From NCBI RefSeq assembly GCF_003259895.1, contig NZ_QLME01000010.1:1-64000 (forward strand): 64,000 nt of DNA, read 5' to 3'. Shown piece after piece: positions 24,765-33,830 of this stretch. Source of the DNA: Halanaerobium saccharolyticum. GTDB taxonomy: Bacteria > Bacillota > Halanaerobiia > Halanaerobiales > Halanaerobiaceae. The notes beneath the pieces are model-generated. The model did no database searches and was not told the DNA's origin. It was given only the letters and a program-made list of their open reading frames with translations. Positions within the stretch are counted from its first letter, which is position 1, and each line of letters begins with the position of its first letter. Both the position numbers and the translations under genes were made by a program.

Positions 24765-25509
24765 TTTTCCACCTGCTGACATGTTCTTTTAGTTTTTCTA
24801 AAAGATAATATTCTACAAATAACATAAATAAAATTAAAATTATAGTCCAGGCAAAAAGTCGATCAGTTGCCAGCATAGAATTTGCCCGGCTGAGCTGATA
24901 ACCAATTCCACTTGAGGAAGCAATAAACTCAGCAAAAACCGATGATTTCCAGGCAAAAGCAAAAGCCACACTCAAAGCAGATACTAAAGCAGGCAGCAGG
25001 GAAGGCAAATAAATTTCTTTTAAAATTCTAAAACGGGGGGTAGAATATGCCCTGGCCATCTCAATTAAATCAGTATCTATCTCTTCTAAACCCTGATAGA
25101 TATTAACGAAAATAACAGGCATTGAAACAATAAAAATCAGAAAAATTGGTGTTAAATCATCAGCGACTCCAAACCAGACCACTGCCAGTGAAACCCAGAC
25201 TACTGGTGGTGTAGACTGAATAATTGTAATTAGAGGGCGAAATGTACGCTGCAGCAGAGAAAAACGATGCAGCAAAAAAGCCAGAATTATTCCTGCAGTT
25301 ACAGCCATCCCATAGGCAATTACAGTTCTTTTTAAGGTGATTAAAAAACTTTTCCCTAAAATACCGGAAACAGCAATTTCTTTTAAAGCCTGATATGTTT
25401 CTCCAATAGAGGGCAGGATGAGGCTGTTAAGTCCAGCCGCACCCCTTTCCCAGATTAGAAAAATAACAATTAATAAAATCCAGAATGGTTTAGTAATAAA
25501 ATTCTTCAT
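24757..25509 (-). CDS. NitT/TauT-type ABC transporter, permease
   Basis: The ATG at 25509 is chosen (GGAGGT 13 bp upstream, inside the end of the binding-protein gene); a GTG five codons earlier has no site. About 250 residues with six hydrophobic segments and the permease signature region EMARAYSTPRFRILKEIYLPSLLPALVSAL (EAA loop, given here as neighbouring blocks EMARAYSTPRFR and EIYLPSLLPAL). It forms the membrane channel of an importer with the neighbouring ATPase and binding protein. All three reading frames overlap slightly, so they form one operon. Confidence 0.92.
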   Translation of the reverse strand: MKNFITKPFWILLIVIFLIWERGAAGLNSLILPSIGETYQALKEIAVSGILGKSFLITLKRTVIAYGMAVTAGIILAFLLHRFSLLQRTFRPLITIIQSTPPVVWVSLAVVWFGVADDLTPIFLIFIVSMPVIFVNIYQGLEEIDTDLIEMARAYSTPRFRILKEIYLPSLLPALVSALSVAFAFAWKSSVFAEFIASSSGIGYQLSRANSMLATDRLFAWTIILILFMLFVEYYLLEKLKEHVSRWKND

Positions 25510-26440
25510 CGGGCAGATTTCCACCTATTAATTCTGGATACATTTCTAAGATTTCTCCAAAATAAAGTTCTACTAAATCCCGGGTTTCTGCATCAGAATA
25601 AATGTTTAAATTAACCCGGCTAAATGACTGTTTTAAAAGCGGTGCCGGCATATTAAAGTGTCTGGAAGCAAGCTCAGCTGCTGCCTCAGGATTATTGTTT
25701 ACCCAGTCAACTCCCTGTCTGTAATAGCCGTTAATAATATCTGTAAATTGAGGATATTCTTCAGTAAAATCACCACTTGCAAATAGTGCTACAAATGGAA
25801 TCCGCTCATCTCCATGAATCTTTGCCCATTCTTTTTGAATATCCATTGACAGTTCAGAATTTTCGCCTCGATTAAGACTGACAGTTGCCAGTGGTTCCGG
25901 TAAAAGAATAGCATCTAATTCCCCGGCCATAAATAACTGAGCACTCCCGGGTAAAGCTCTGTAGACTAAGTTTAAATCCTCTTCTGGATCCAGTCCATTT
26001 TCTGAAGCCAAATAGCGGGCCAAAAAGTCAAGTGGTCCTCCTTGTAAAGGTAAGGCCAAGTCTTTGCCCTCTAAATCCTGCCAGCTATCTGCTTTAAAAC
26101 CATTTGTCAGCAGATAATCTATTCCCCAGGTGTTAACATTCAACATTTTAATATTTAGACCACGATTATAGGCATTGGCACCTACATTACTCCCTGTAAC
26201 TAAAAAGTCAATATTATTCTGACCGAGCAGAGAAATTCCCCGCTGATGATTAGGTGACAAATTTACATTTAAATCAATTGCAGCTGGAAGCTCTGCCTCT
26301 TCCTGCATCCAGAAAAACGGCAGTGCTGCCGGTATATTAGGTGTCTGCACCTTAATTTCCATTGCTGCTGCCGGTAAAGACGCCATTAATACAAAACTCA
26401 AAATCATAATTGCTGTTAATAATCTCTTTTTCTTTAACAT
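25490..26440 (-). CDS. NitT/TauT-type ABC transporter, substrate-binding protein
   Basis: 316 residues with a Sec signal peptide (charged KKKRLL, hydrophobic core to about 22, cleavage likely after PAAA). There is no lipobox cysteine, so the mature protein would be free in a periplasm, which fits the diderm envelope of Halanaerobiales. The mature part resembles NMT1/TauA/SsuA-like proteins (NNIDFLVTGSNVGANAYNRG; LPLQGGPLDFLARYLA; ELDAILLPEPLATVS). Candidate ligands of this group include sulfonates, nitrate, bicarbonate and thiamine precursors; the sequence does not decide. It is the first gene of a three-gene operon. Confidence 0.85.
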   Translation of the reverse strand: MLKKKRLLTAIMILSFVLMASLPAAAMEIKVQTPNIPAALPFFWMQEEAELPAAIDLNVNLSPNHQRGISLLGQNNIDFLVTGSNVGANAYNRGLNIKMLNVNTWGIDYLLTNGFKADSWQDLEGKDLALPLQGGPLDFLARYLASENGLDPEEDLNLVYRALPGSAQLFMAGELDAILLPEPLATVSLNRGENSELSMDIQKEWAKIHGDERIPFVALFASGDFTEEYPQFTDIINGYYRQGVDWVNNNPEAAAELASRHFNMPAPLLKQSFSRVNLNIYSDAETRDLVELYFGEILEMYPELIGGNLPDEEFYY

Positions 26441-26464
26441 AAATTATTCCTCCTCATTTTTCAC

Positions 26465-26492
26465 TTGTGTTTGTTTGTGTTCGTTTGTGTAC
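26465..26492. repeat. Short TTTGTGT-type tandem repeat
   Basis: Three imperfect 9-10 bp units (TTGTGTTTG, TTTGTGTTCG, TTTGTGTACA) lie head to tail between the binding-protein start and the sufB-like stop, directly next to palindrome copy d. Confidence 0.55.
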
Positions 26493-26511
26493 ACGCACCG
26501 GGTACCTGTAC
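26489..26511. repeat. GTACC-N-GGTAC palindrome, degenerate copy d
   Basis: An 11+1+11 palindrome with two mismatched pairs (GTACACGCACC-G-GGTACCTGTAC). It carries one core with a single change (GCACCGGGTAC). It lies ten bases beyond the sufB-like stop codon. Confidence 0.55.
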
Positions 26512-26519
26512 ATATTATG

Positions 26520-27458
26520 TTAATCATTTAATAGTCCCTGAATAATTACTTCTGAGGCCTCTTCTTCATCCAGACCACGAGCCATCAGAGTCTGCAGCTG
26601 TGTACTATCCACACTACCAATTGCCGCCTCGTGAGTTACCTTTGCTTCTGGATGACGGACATCTACAATTGGAATTGCCCGGGCAATAGCCTGATCTTTA
26701 ATAATCTCAGTACAGTCAACATGGCCCATTGCTCCTGCAGCATCTGCAGTCAGCTCATTATAAATTTCAGCCTCTGCCTGATCTTTTAAAGCAATCTTGG
26801 AATCTAAAACTCCCCGGGCTGACTCACCATTTAAATGAGCTGCCTCTCTGATTTTAACCAGATCATCTTTCTGGCCGCTGATCCGGGCCAGCATTTCTAC
26901 TGTTCCATGTTCAGCAATTTCTGCTTCATAATCAAAATCTATTTTACCAACTCTACCTTTAAGCAGGTCAAATTTTGTCACCAGTTTTCCGTGAGCCTCA
27001 ACATTTATATCTGATTTGGCAATTACTTCTACTCCTCCGCTCTCACCGTGAAAGTGATGTTCCTTATAAATATAGCTGCCGCCTTCTCCAATATTAATCA
27101 CTGCATCCATGATATGCTCAACTTTGACTGCATTGGGAAAAACACAATCTGCTCTTACTTCTACCTGAGCATTTTTCTGGATTTCGACATTCATATCTAT
27201 TATCTGTTTACCTTCTTTCGGTAAAACTCCAAAACACATATGCACCGGCTTTTCAATTTTATAGCCTTCTCTGACAGTAACTTTAACTTTCACTTTATTA
27301 GCCTCTACCTTATCTGCTACAACTTCCAGCCCATCAACAGCATGCATTCCCAGAATTTTATCTCTTTCCAGAACCACATGAGCTACATCACTATCAGAAA
27401 AGATATCTTCTCCACCTGCATCCTTATAAGCATCAACCATCATCTGATAATCATTCAT
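26520..27458 (-). CDS. smsB: SufB/SufD-like Fe-S scaffold protein (SmsB type)
   Basis: 312 residues, much shorter than classical SufB (about 470) and close to the minimal archaeal/anaerobic SufBD-core proteins. Core segments: MHAVDGLEVVAD, GGSYIYKEHHFHGESGGVEV, GESARGVLDSKIALKDQAEA and GHVDCTEIIKDQAIARAIPI, followed by PEAKVTHEAAIGSVD, the usual end of the beta-helix. With the neighbouring ATPase it should assemble Fe-S clusters. No other suf genes (SufD, S, E, U) are present, matching the two-gene SMS layout described for strict anaerobes. Coupled to the ATPase gene (shared base at 27458). Confidence 0.9.
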   Translation of the reverse strand: MNDYQMMVDAYKDAGGEDIFSDSDVAHVVLERDKILGMHAVDGLEVVADKVEANKVKVKVTVREGYKIEKPVHMCFGVLPKEGKQIIDMNVEIQKNAQVEVRADCVFPNAVKVEHIMDAVINIGEGGSYIYKEHHFHGESGGVEVIAKSDINVEAHGKLVTKFDLLKGRVGKIDFDYEAEIAEHGTVEMLARISGQKDDLVKIREAAHLNGESARGVLDSKIALKDQAEAEIYNELTADAAGAMGHVDCTEIIKDQAIARAIPIVDVRHPEAKVTHEAAIGSVDSTQLQTLMARGLDEEEASEVIIQGLLND

Positions 27459-28210
27459 CAGCTGGCCACCTCCGTCTCACATTCTTCTTCCTTAACACAG
27501 GGACCACAAAAAGACTTAAAATATTCACTGATATCAGCTGGATTTCCCTGACGAATGATTTCTCCTTCACAGACCAGGGCTGCGCGGTCTGCATATTTCA
27601 GCATTTCCTCAGAGTGGGTAATCAATAAGATTCCACTGCCGGATTCCTTAAAATAATTAAGCATATCAGCTATATTATTTAAAGCAACTACATCAACCCC
27701 GGAATCTGGCTCATCTAAAATAATTAGTTCTGGATGCATTAAAATCAAGGAAGCAAGCTCGATCCTTTTTCTTTCGCCACCACTTAAACTTTTATCAACA
27801 AAGCGGTTCAAATACTGATTTGGATTGATTGCTACTTTATTTAAGGCATCTCTTAATTTTTCCTCTGTAACTTCTTCCCCTTTGCTTTTAAGTCCTAATG
27901 CTAAAAAATCACGCACAGTTACACCCTGATAACGGGCCGGCTCCTGCCAGGCTAAGGTAATACCTTTTTTGGCTCTTTCGTTAATTGCCAGCTCATTGAT
28001 TTTTTCACCTTTAAAAAATACTTCTCCTTTTTGCGGGTGATAATTGTTAATCCCCATCAGGCTATAGGCCAGAGTTGATTTACCACAGCCATTAGGCCCA
28101 ATTAAAGCAAAAACTTCCCCTTTTTTTAGAGAAAATTCCATTCCCTTTAAAATTTCTGCATCCTCAATCTTTAAATGCAGATCTTTAACTTCCAATAATT
28201 TTGACATCAT
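27458..28210 (-). CDS. smsC: SufC-like Fe-S assembly ATPase (SmsC type)
   Basis: 250 residues. ABC ATPase with Walker A GPNGCGKST, Q-loop AWQEPARYQGVTVRDFL (typical of SufC), signature LSGGERKR and Walker B LIILDEPDSGVDVVAL. The partner is the SufB-like scaffold encoded next. The C-terminal extension holds Cys residues (FCGPCVKEEEC), which is not usual in E. coli SufC and may bind metal. GGAGGAATATG gives a good start. A long imperfect inverted repeat lies in its leader (28227-28315). Confidence 0.92.
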   Translation of the reverse strand: MMSKLLEVKDLHLKIEDAEILKGMEFSLKKGEVFALIGPNGCGKSTLAYSLMGINNYHPQKGEVFFKGEKINELAINERAKKGITLAWQEPARYQGVTVRDFLALGLKSKGEEVTEEKLRDALNKVAINPNQYLNRFVDKSLSGGERKRIELASLILMHPELIILDEPDSGVDVVALNNIADMLNYFKESGSGILLITHSEEMLKYADRAALVCEGEIIRQGNPADISEYFKSFCGPCVKEEECETEVAS

Positions 28211-28226
28211 ATTCCTCCTATTTTGC

Positions 28227-28315
28227 CTACCGTTTACCAGACCATTTTTTTCAATTTATAATTCATTTAACTGGAAACTTAAATCAATGGTAAAAATTGG
28301 TCCCATAAACGGTAG
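28227..28315. other. Inverted repeat in the smsCB leader
   Basis: CTACCGTTTA (28227-28236) and TAAACGGTAG (28306-28315) are perfect 10-bp arms. Inside them GACCATTTTT and AAAAATTGGTC continue the pairing with small bulges. The arms enclose about 40 bp that include a possible -10 (TATAAA). It may be a terminator for the upstream fucose-isomerase-like gene or a control structure of smsCB. Confidence 0.45.
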
Positions 28316-28322
28316 CTGCACG

Positions 28323-29546
28323 TTATTCCTTACCTAAAAATTCATTAATCTGATCTGCATGTCTGCCGGGGATAATCAAATGATGATTACCAATCGCATC
28401 ATTTAAGAAATAATCCGAACTCTGGGGTAAAGATACTTTAAGCTGGGTTCTGCAGGCATTGGCTGAATCCAGATTCTCTATAATCTCACCTTCAGCCACA
28501 AAATACTGCTCCAGTCCGGCCCCACCAATTTTAAAGACTGTCACCGGTCCTTCTTCCATAATTCCCTGAATTCCAACTCCAATCCCGGTTTCAAAATGGG
28601 ATCGAATAATATATTCTTTGCTGATATCTGTAGCTACAGTGCAGTGAGCAAATAATATTTCATCTTTATTTTTATCTATTGCTGCCGGATTAGCCATAAA
28701 GGGCATTTGTCCAGTCAGCTGATGAGCTAAAAACATCGTAAAAGCTGCTGGAACATCACCTTCACAGCCTGCAACCAGGCCTTCATTATTTAAAAGAGCC
28801 AGAGCCAGACAGCCGGTTGTATTAAGCTCCATTACAATGTCAAAACAGCGAATAGTCAGAGCATCCAGATCATTGTTTGTAATTACTTCCTTTAAAGCCA
28901 GATAGATTTTAGAAGCCTCTACCAGATCTCCTTCATTGCTCTCTACAATTTCAGCAGCATTTTCTAAAAAATCAGCTGCAATCCGCTTTGCTTTTCCAGC
29001 ATCAATTTTTTCTAATGCCTGATATACTTCTTCCAGTTCAATGTCCACAAATTCAGTTCCCCAGTGATGGGCTGCATGTTGATAATCAATCTGGCTGCCA
29101 ATTAACCAGTCAGACGGCTGACCGATAATTCCAAGTCGGGCTTCAGCAATACTATCCCTCACCTTTTTATATTCTACCAGTTCTTCAATTTCATCCACCA
29201 GCTCTTCCATTTCTCCATGCAGAATTTTTCCATCCAGCCCTTCCGCATTTAAAAAACTCAAAATTTCTAAAGCAGCAGGAAGAGAGTTGTGCAGTTCAGT
29301 TGCTAAAAGATAAACTGGCTGAGGCAGATATTCCACATTTTCTGCAAAAATACTTTCCGAACCACCTGATTTAATAAAATTAATCGTCAGATCAAATTCA
29401 GTAAAATCAGTATATGGAACCTCATCAGCTGCAATCTCTTCCAGCTCAAAATTATCCTCCAAAATTTGATACTTAGCTTCTAAAGTCTCATTTATTTCTT
29501 TTTGATCATGAATCTCAGATACAATAGATACTAATGCTATTTTCAT
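28323..29546 (-). CDS. L-fucose/L-arabinose isomerase-like protein
   Basis: 407 residues, soluble. The C-terminal half has features of the FucI/AraA-like fold (GCLALALLNNEGLVAGCEGD as the metal-site Glu/Asp region, then PFMANPAAID, LFAHCTVATD and IIPGRHADQINEFL). It is shorter and more divergent than true L-fucose isomerase (about 590) and belongs to the broad group annotated as fucose-isomerase family proteins without a known substrate. No sugar kinase, aldolase or transporter for fucose lies next to it, so a catabolic role cannot be inferred. The gene is alone between smsC and glgA. Confidence 0.75.
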   Translation of the reverse strand: MKIALVSIVSEIHDQKEINETLEAKYQILEDNFELEEIAADEVPYTDFTEFDLTINFIKSGGSESIFAENVEYLPQPVYLLATELHNSLPAALEILSFLNAEGLDGKILHGEMEELVDEIEELVEYKKVRDSIAEARLGIIGQPSDWLIGSQIDYQHAAHHWGTEFVDIELEEVYQALEKIDAGKAKRIAADFLENAAEIVESNEGDLVEASKIYLALKEVITNNDLDALTIRCFDIVMELNTTGCLALALLNNEGLVAGCEGDVPAAFTMFLAHQLTGQMPFMANPAAIDKNKDEILFAHCTVATDISKEYIIRSHFETGIGVGIQGIMEEGPVTVFKIGGAGLEQYFVAEGEIIENLDSANACRTQLKVSLPQSSDYFLNDAIGNHHLIIPGRHADQINEFLGKE

Positions 29547-29694
29547 TGTTCAACCTCCAGCTATTATTTAAGATATGTTTTTAATCAAAATAAACTCATA
29601 TTTCTCTACCTCTATTATATTTAATCTATAAGCTATAAGCAAACAAAAGCGAGATTTTTATTCAATTGTGATATTTTTATCAACATTTAACAAG

Positions 29695-29721
29695 AAAAAG
29701 ACCGCCAGCGAAGACGGCCTG
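29695..29721 (-). terminator. Terminator after glgA
   Basis: On the minus strand AGGCCGTC pairs with GGCGGTCT (two G-U) around TTCGCT and is followed by TTTTTC. It lies about 25 bp after the glgA stop. Confidence 0.85.
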
Positions 29722-29746
29722 AAGATTCATTTTATTATTAAAGCAC

Positions 29747-31531
29747 TTAGATAGTTAACAAATTAGATATTTTCTGATATTTTTTCTTACCAATCCCTTT
29801 AACTCTGATCAGTTCAGATTTCTTTTTAAACTCACCATTTTTTTCTCTAAAGGCGGCTATTCTTTCTGCATAGGCATTTCCAATTCCGGGTAGTTCAGCC
29901 AGTTCAGAAACTGAAGCCTGATTGATATTTACTAGATCTTGCTTTTTACTTTTAACTTTTTTTGCCGTCTCTGGCTGCTCTGGCTTCTTTTCTTCAGCGC
30001 CTGCTGCTTTTGAATCAGGTTGATAAACCTTAATTTTTACCGATGGAGGTGTCACCTGCTGAACTTCCTGCTGCTCATCTTCCTCCGCAGTCAATTGTTG
30101 ATAGAGCTCAGAATATTCTTTAGCAGAATGATGCCAGCTGTAATCTAAATTCATAACTCGATTAACTAACTTGTTCCAGACACCCTTCTGGTCATAAAAA
30201 GAAACTGCTCTCTCAATTGTATGCAGCATATCGTGAGCATTATAATCACTGAAGCTAAAACCTGTACCTTCACCAGTCTCTTCATTATAGGGAACAACAG
30301 TATCATTTAAGCCTCCAGTTTCTCTAACTATGGGAATAGTTCCATAGCGGAAACTAATCAGCTGACTTAAACCACAGGGCTCAAATCGGGAAGGCATTAA
30401 GAACATATCAACACCTGCATAAATTTGATCTGCCAGCTGAGCATCATACTTAATATTAACCGACAGATTATCCGGATATTGATGCTGTTTAGCCTCAAGG
30501 AACTCTTCGTACTCCCTCTGACCTGTACCCAGAATTAAAAACTGAGCTCCAGTTGCCATTATTTCGTCAAAGACACCCTGAATCAGATCAAGACCTTTCT
30601 GTTCAACCATTCTCGAAATAAACCCAATTAGAGGCTTATCTCCATTAACTTCCAGACCAAGTTTCTGCTGAATGTGAACCTTATTGGCTATTTTTTTATC
30701 AGTTTCTCCCTTTGAAAAACGAACTGCCAGATTCTTATTGGTCTCAGGATCAAACTTATCATAACTGATCCCATTTAGTATACCAGTTAAATCATCGCCC
30801 CTCATTCTTAATGAATAGTCCAGACCTTCACCAAAATAGGAAGTCTGAATTTCGTTGGCATAACTTTCACTGACTGTAGTTACATGATCAGCATAAACAA
30901 TTCCTGATTTCATATAATTAAGCAGACCATTATGTCTAATATTTCCACTTTCCCAGTGGTGAGGAGCTACCCCTAAGACATCTCCGGCTACATGGCCTGC
31001 AAACTGGCCCTGATAACGGAGATTATGGATTGTAAACACTGTTTTAATGTCCTGATAATAACTCTGCTGACGATAACGATCCGCAAAAAGCAAAGGCAGG
31101 GGACCAGACTGCCAGTCATTTGCATGAATAATATCTGGTTTAAAACCAATTACAGGCAGCATATCCAAAACCGCCTGTGAGAAAAATGCAAACTGTTCAT
31201 GTTTATCTTCATTTTCATAAATTGAATCGCGATCAAAGTAATATTTGTTATCAATAAAATAAACTGGAACCCCGTCTTCTTCTAATCTATTAACACCTAA
31301 ATATGTATCTCTCCAGCCCAGCTTTGTTCTAAAATGGCAGACTGCTTCCATTCTATCTTTGTAGTATTTCTGTGGAATCTGTCTGTACTGTGGGATTACC
31401 AGTCGAACATCGTATCCTTCATCCCTCAGTGCCTGCGGTAAAGAACCGGCAACATCAGCCAGCCCTCCGGTTTTAATAAATGGATCCGCCTCTGAAGCTA
31501 CAAATAAGATTTTCTTCTTTTCATTATTCAT
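29747..31531 (-). CDS. glgA: Glycogen synthase with C-terminal HhH (ComEA-like) extension
   Basis: The start ATG at 31531 follows GGAGGTGG; the longer frame has no site. About 594 residues. Residues 1-480 are a GT5 glycogen synthase: KTGGLADVAGSLP near the N-terminus (ADP-glucose site), HANDWQSGPLPLL, TIHNLRYQG and the C-terminal domain with MPSRFEPCGLSQL plus ETGGLNDTV. A Lys/Glu/Pro-rich linker follows. The last ~65 residues (VNINQASVSELAELPGIGNA; then AERIAAFREKNGEFKKKSEL; IRVKGIGKKKYQKI) are a tandem helix-hairpin-helix of the ComEA type, normally a DNA-binding module. I know of no such fusion in standard GlgA. It transfers glucose from ADP-glucose to glycogen. It is divergent from glgBCD. 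Confidence 0.95.
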   Translation of the reverse strand: MNNEKKKILFVASEADPFIKTGGLADVAGSLPQALRDEGYDVRLVIPQYRQIPQKYYKDRMEAVCHFRTKLGWRDTYLGVNRLEEDGVPVYFIDNKYYFDRDSIYENEDKHEQFAFFSQAVLDMLPVIGFKPDIIHANDWQSGPLPLLFADRYRQQSYYQDIKTVFTIHNLRYQGQFAGHVAGDVLGVAPHHWESGNIRHNGLLNYMKSGIVYADHVTTVSESYANEIQTSYFGEGLDYSLRMRGDDLTGILNGISYDKFDPETNKNLAVRFSKGETDKKIANKVHIQQKLGLEVNGDKPLIGFISRMVEQKGLDLIQGVFDEIMATGAQFLILGTGQREYEEFLEAKQHQYPDNLSVNIKYDAQLADQIYAGVDMFLMPSRFEPCGLSQLISFRYGTIPIVRETGGLNDTVVPYNEETGEGTGFSFSDYNAHDMLHTIERAVSFYDQKGVWNKLVNRVMNLDYSWHHSAKEYSELYQQLTAEEDEQQEVQQVTPPSVKIKVYQPDSKAAGAEEKKPEQPETAKKVKSKKQDLVNINQASVSELAELPGIGNAYAERIAAFREKNGEFKKKSELIRVKGIGKKKYQKISNLLTI

Positions 31532-31806
31532 AGAGCCACCTCCTGTAAGTATCCAACTCAATTCTATTCACTGTTTTCTAATTTACAAATTCATCTAAAT
31601 TTTTATATCTTACATCTTTAGTTTAATAAAAGTAAAGTCTAATGTCAACTAAATCGATTTTTAAGAAAATAGTAGCAGACTGACTGCTTAGACTCTGATT
31701 AATTAAAGGAAAATTTAAATAAATAGAGAATAAATATAATACAACAGAAGATTTTTACTCTTTTAAAATAAATTTAACTTAACTAAGACTATAGGGGGGA
31801 AGTTTA

Positions 31807-33789
31807 ATGCCAAAAAATAATTTTCCTGGTGATTACGACCGCTACCTTTTTCATCAGGGCAGACATTATGAAAGTTATAATTTCTTAGGAGCACATATCA
31901 CAGAAGAAAACGGTAAAAAAGGAGTGCGTTTTACACTCTGGGCACCAAATGCAGAAGAAATTAGTGTGATTGGTGATTTTAATGACTGGGATAAACTTCA
32001 AAATCCAATGCACAAAATTAAGGATTCTGGAATCTGGACCACTTTTATCGAAGGTGCAGAAAATAAGATGTATTATAAATACTGGATTCGAGGCTACAGG
32101 GGAGTAGTTCGAGTTAAAGCAGATCCCTATGCCAGAAGACAGGAACCAGCTCCCAAAACAGCTTCTCAAATTTATGAAGCTGAAGCATACAGCTGGAACG
32201 ATCAGAAATGGGTCAAAAAACGAAAAAATTCCAATCATCATAAAGAACCTCTCAGTATTTACGAAATGCATCTGGGTTCCTGGAAACAAAAAGATGGAGA
32301 GTTAATGAATTACAGAGAAATTGCGGCTGAACTGGTACCCTATATTAATGAAATGGGTTTTACTCATGTAGAGCTAATGCCCTTAACTGAATATCCATTT
32401 CCCGGTTCCTGGGGCTATCAAACTACAGGTTATTTTGCCTTAACATCCCGCTATGGCACTCCCGAAGATTTTATGTATTTTGTAGATCAGCTGCATCAGA
32501 ATGATATCGGAGTTATTATGGACTGGGTTCCAAGTCATTTTTGTAAAGATGATCACGGTTTAAGATTATTTGACGGCTCCCATCTCTATGAAAGTTCTGA
32601 TCCCCGCCGGGCCGAAAATATCCAGTGGGATACTCTAAATTTTGATTTCGCTCAAAATGAAATCTGGAGTTTTTTAATTTCCAGTGCTAACTACTGGCTG
32701 GATAAATTTCATATTGACGGCTTAAGAGTTGATGCAGTCAGTAATATGCTTTATTTAAACTACGAAAAAGAAGATGGCCAGTGGGCTGCCAACGAATATG
32801 GTGGTTTTGAAAATTTAGAGGCCATAGAATTTATTAAAGAATTGAACAGTGAAATGTTTGAGCGTTACCCTGGAGTTTTAATGATTGCTGAGGAATCAAG
32901 TGCCTGGCCTTTAGTCACAGCTCCGGTTAATGAAGGTGGACTCGGTTTTAACTTCAAGTGGAATATGGGGTGGATGAACGATACTCTTGCTTATATGGAA
33001 CATGATCCAGTTTATCGAAAATGGGAACACAACAAATTAACATTTTCCAGTATGTACAGCCAGAGTGAAAATTATATGCTTCCCCTCTCCCATGATGAAG
33101 TTGTTCACGGCAAAAAGTCATTACTCGACAAAATGCCGGGAGATTACTGGCAAAAATTTGCCAACCTGAGGCTTCTTTTTACCTATATGTATGCTCACCC
33201 GGGCAAAAATCTCATCTTTATGGGAGGAGAATTCGGGCAATTTATTGAATGGGATTTTAAACAAAGTCTGGACTGGCTTTTACTGGACTATGAAAAACAT
33301 CAATTAACTCAGGAGTTTCTGCAGGAATTAAACCAGGTTTATCTCAAGGAAAAAGCCCTCTGGGAACTGGACCATGCACATGCCGGTTTTCGCTGGATTG
33401 AAGCAGATGACTATGAGCAGAGTGTGATCAGCTTTATCAGAAGTTCCGAAAATGAAGCTCAACAATTGGTCATTGTTTTAAACTTTACTCCTGTCCCAAG
33501 AGATGACTACCGAATAGGTGTTCCCGGGCCTGGAGAATACGAACTTCTTTTAAACAGTGATCAAAAAGTCTATGGAGGCTCTGATTATGAAACAGCAGCC
33601 AGAGTCAAAGCTGAAGCAAAACCTTTTCATGGTTTTGATTACTCAATTAGTATCAACCTGCCACCTCTGGCCGGTATTTACTTGAAATACAAAGCAGAAA
33701 GCAAAAAACAGAAAACTGAGCCAGAAACTGAAAATAAAAAAATTGAACAGAAAAAGGAAAAAGTGAAAAACAAAAAAGAAAAAAAGTAA
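31807..33789 (+). CDS. glgB: 1,4-alpha-glucan branching enzyme
   Basis: 660 residues. An N-terminal CBM48 domain (GVRFTLWAPNAEEISVIGDF) precedes the GH13 barrel with MDWVPSHFC, GLRVDAVSNMLY (nucleophile Asp), MIAEESSAWP (acid Glu) and LSHDEVVHGKKS. The final ~35 residues are a Lys/Glu-rich tail (KKQKTEPETENKKIEQKKEK) beyond the normal beta-sandwich end, unusual and probably disordered. The enzyme introduces alpha-1,6 branches in glycogen. A GGGGGGA-type site precedes the ATG. It starts the glgB-glgC-glgD operon on the plus strand. Confidence 0.96.
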   Translation: MPKNNFPGDYDRYLFHQGRHYESYNFLGAHITEENGKKGVRFTLWAPNAEEISVIGDFNDWDKLQNPMHKIKDSGIWTTFIEGAENKMYYKYWIRGYRGVVRVKADPYARRQEPAPKTASQIYEAEAYSWNDQKWVKKRKNSNHHKEPLSIYEMHLGSWKQKDGELMNYREIAAELVPYINEMGFTHVELMPLTEYPFPGSWGYQTTGYFALTSRYGTPEDFMYFVDQLHQNDIGVIMDWVPSHFCKDDHGLRLFDGSHLYESSDPRRAENIQWDTLNFDFAQNEIWSFLISSANYWLDKFHIDGLRVDAVSNMLYLNYEKEDGQWAANEYGGFENLEAIEFIKELNSEMFERYPGVLMIAEESSAWPLVTAPVNEGGLGFNFKWNMGWMNDTLAYMEHDPVYRKWEHNKLTFSSMYSQSENYMLPLSHDEVVHGKKSLLDKMPGDYWQKFANLRLLFTYMYAHPGKNLIFMGGEFGQFIEWDFKQSLDWLLLDYEKHQLTQEFLQELNQVYLKEKALWELDHAHAGFRWIEADDYEQSVISFIRSSENEAQQLVIVLNFTPVPRDDYRIGVPGPGEYELLLNSDQKVYGGSDYETAARVKAEAKPFHGFDYSISINLPPLAGIYLKYKAESKKQKTEPETENKKIEQKKEKVKNKKEKK

Positions 33790-33830
33790 AAATTAGATAA
33801 TAATCTCTATTTTTGAAGGAGGTAATAGAT

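Noticed and set aside
23994-26440. Naming the importer tauABC or ssuABC
   Set aside because: Only the general NitT/TauT type can be seen; no sulfonate-using enzyme or other clue to the substrate is nearby.
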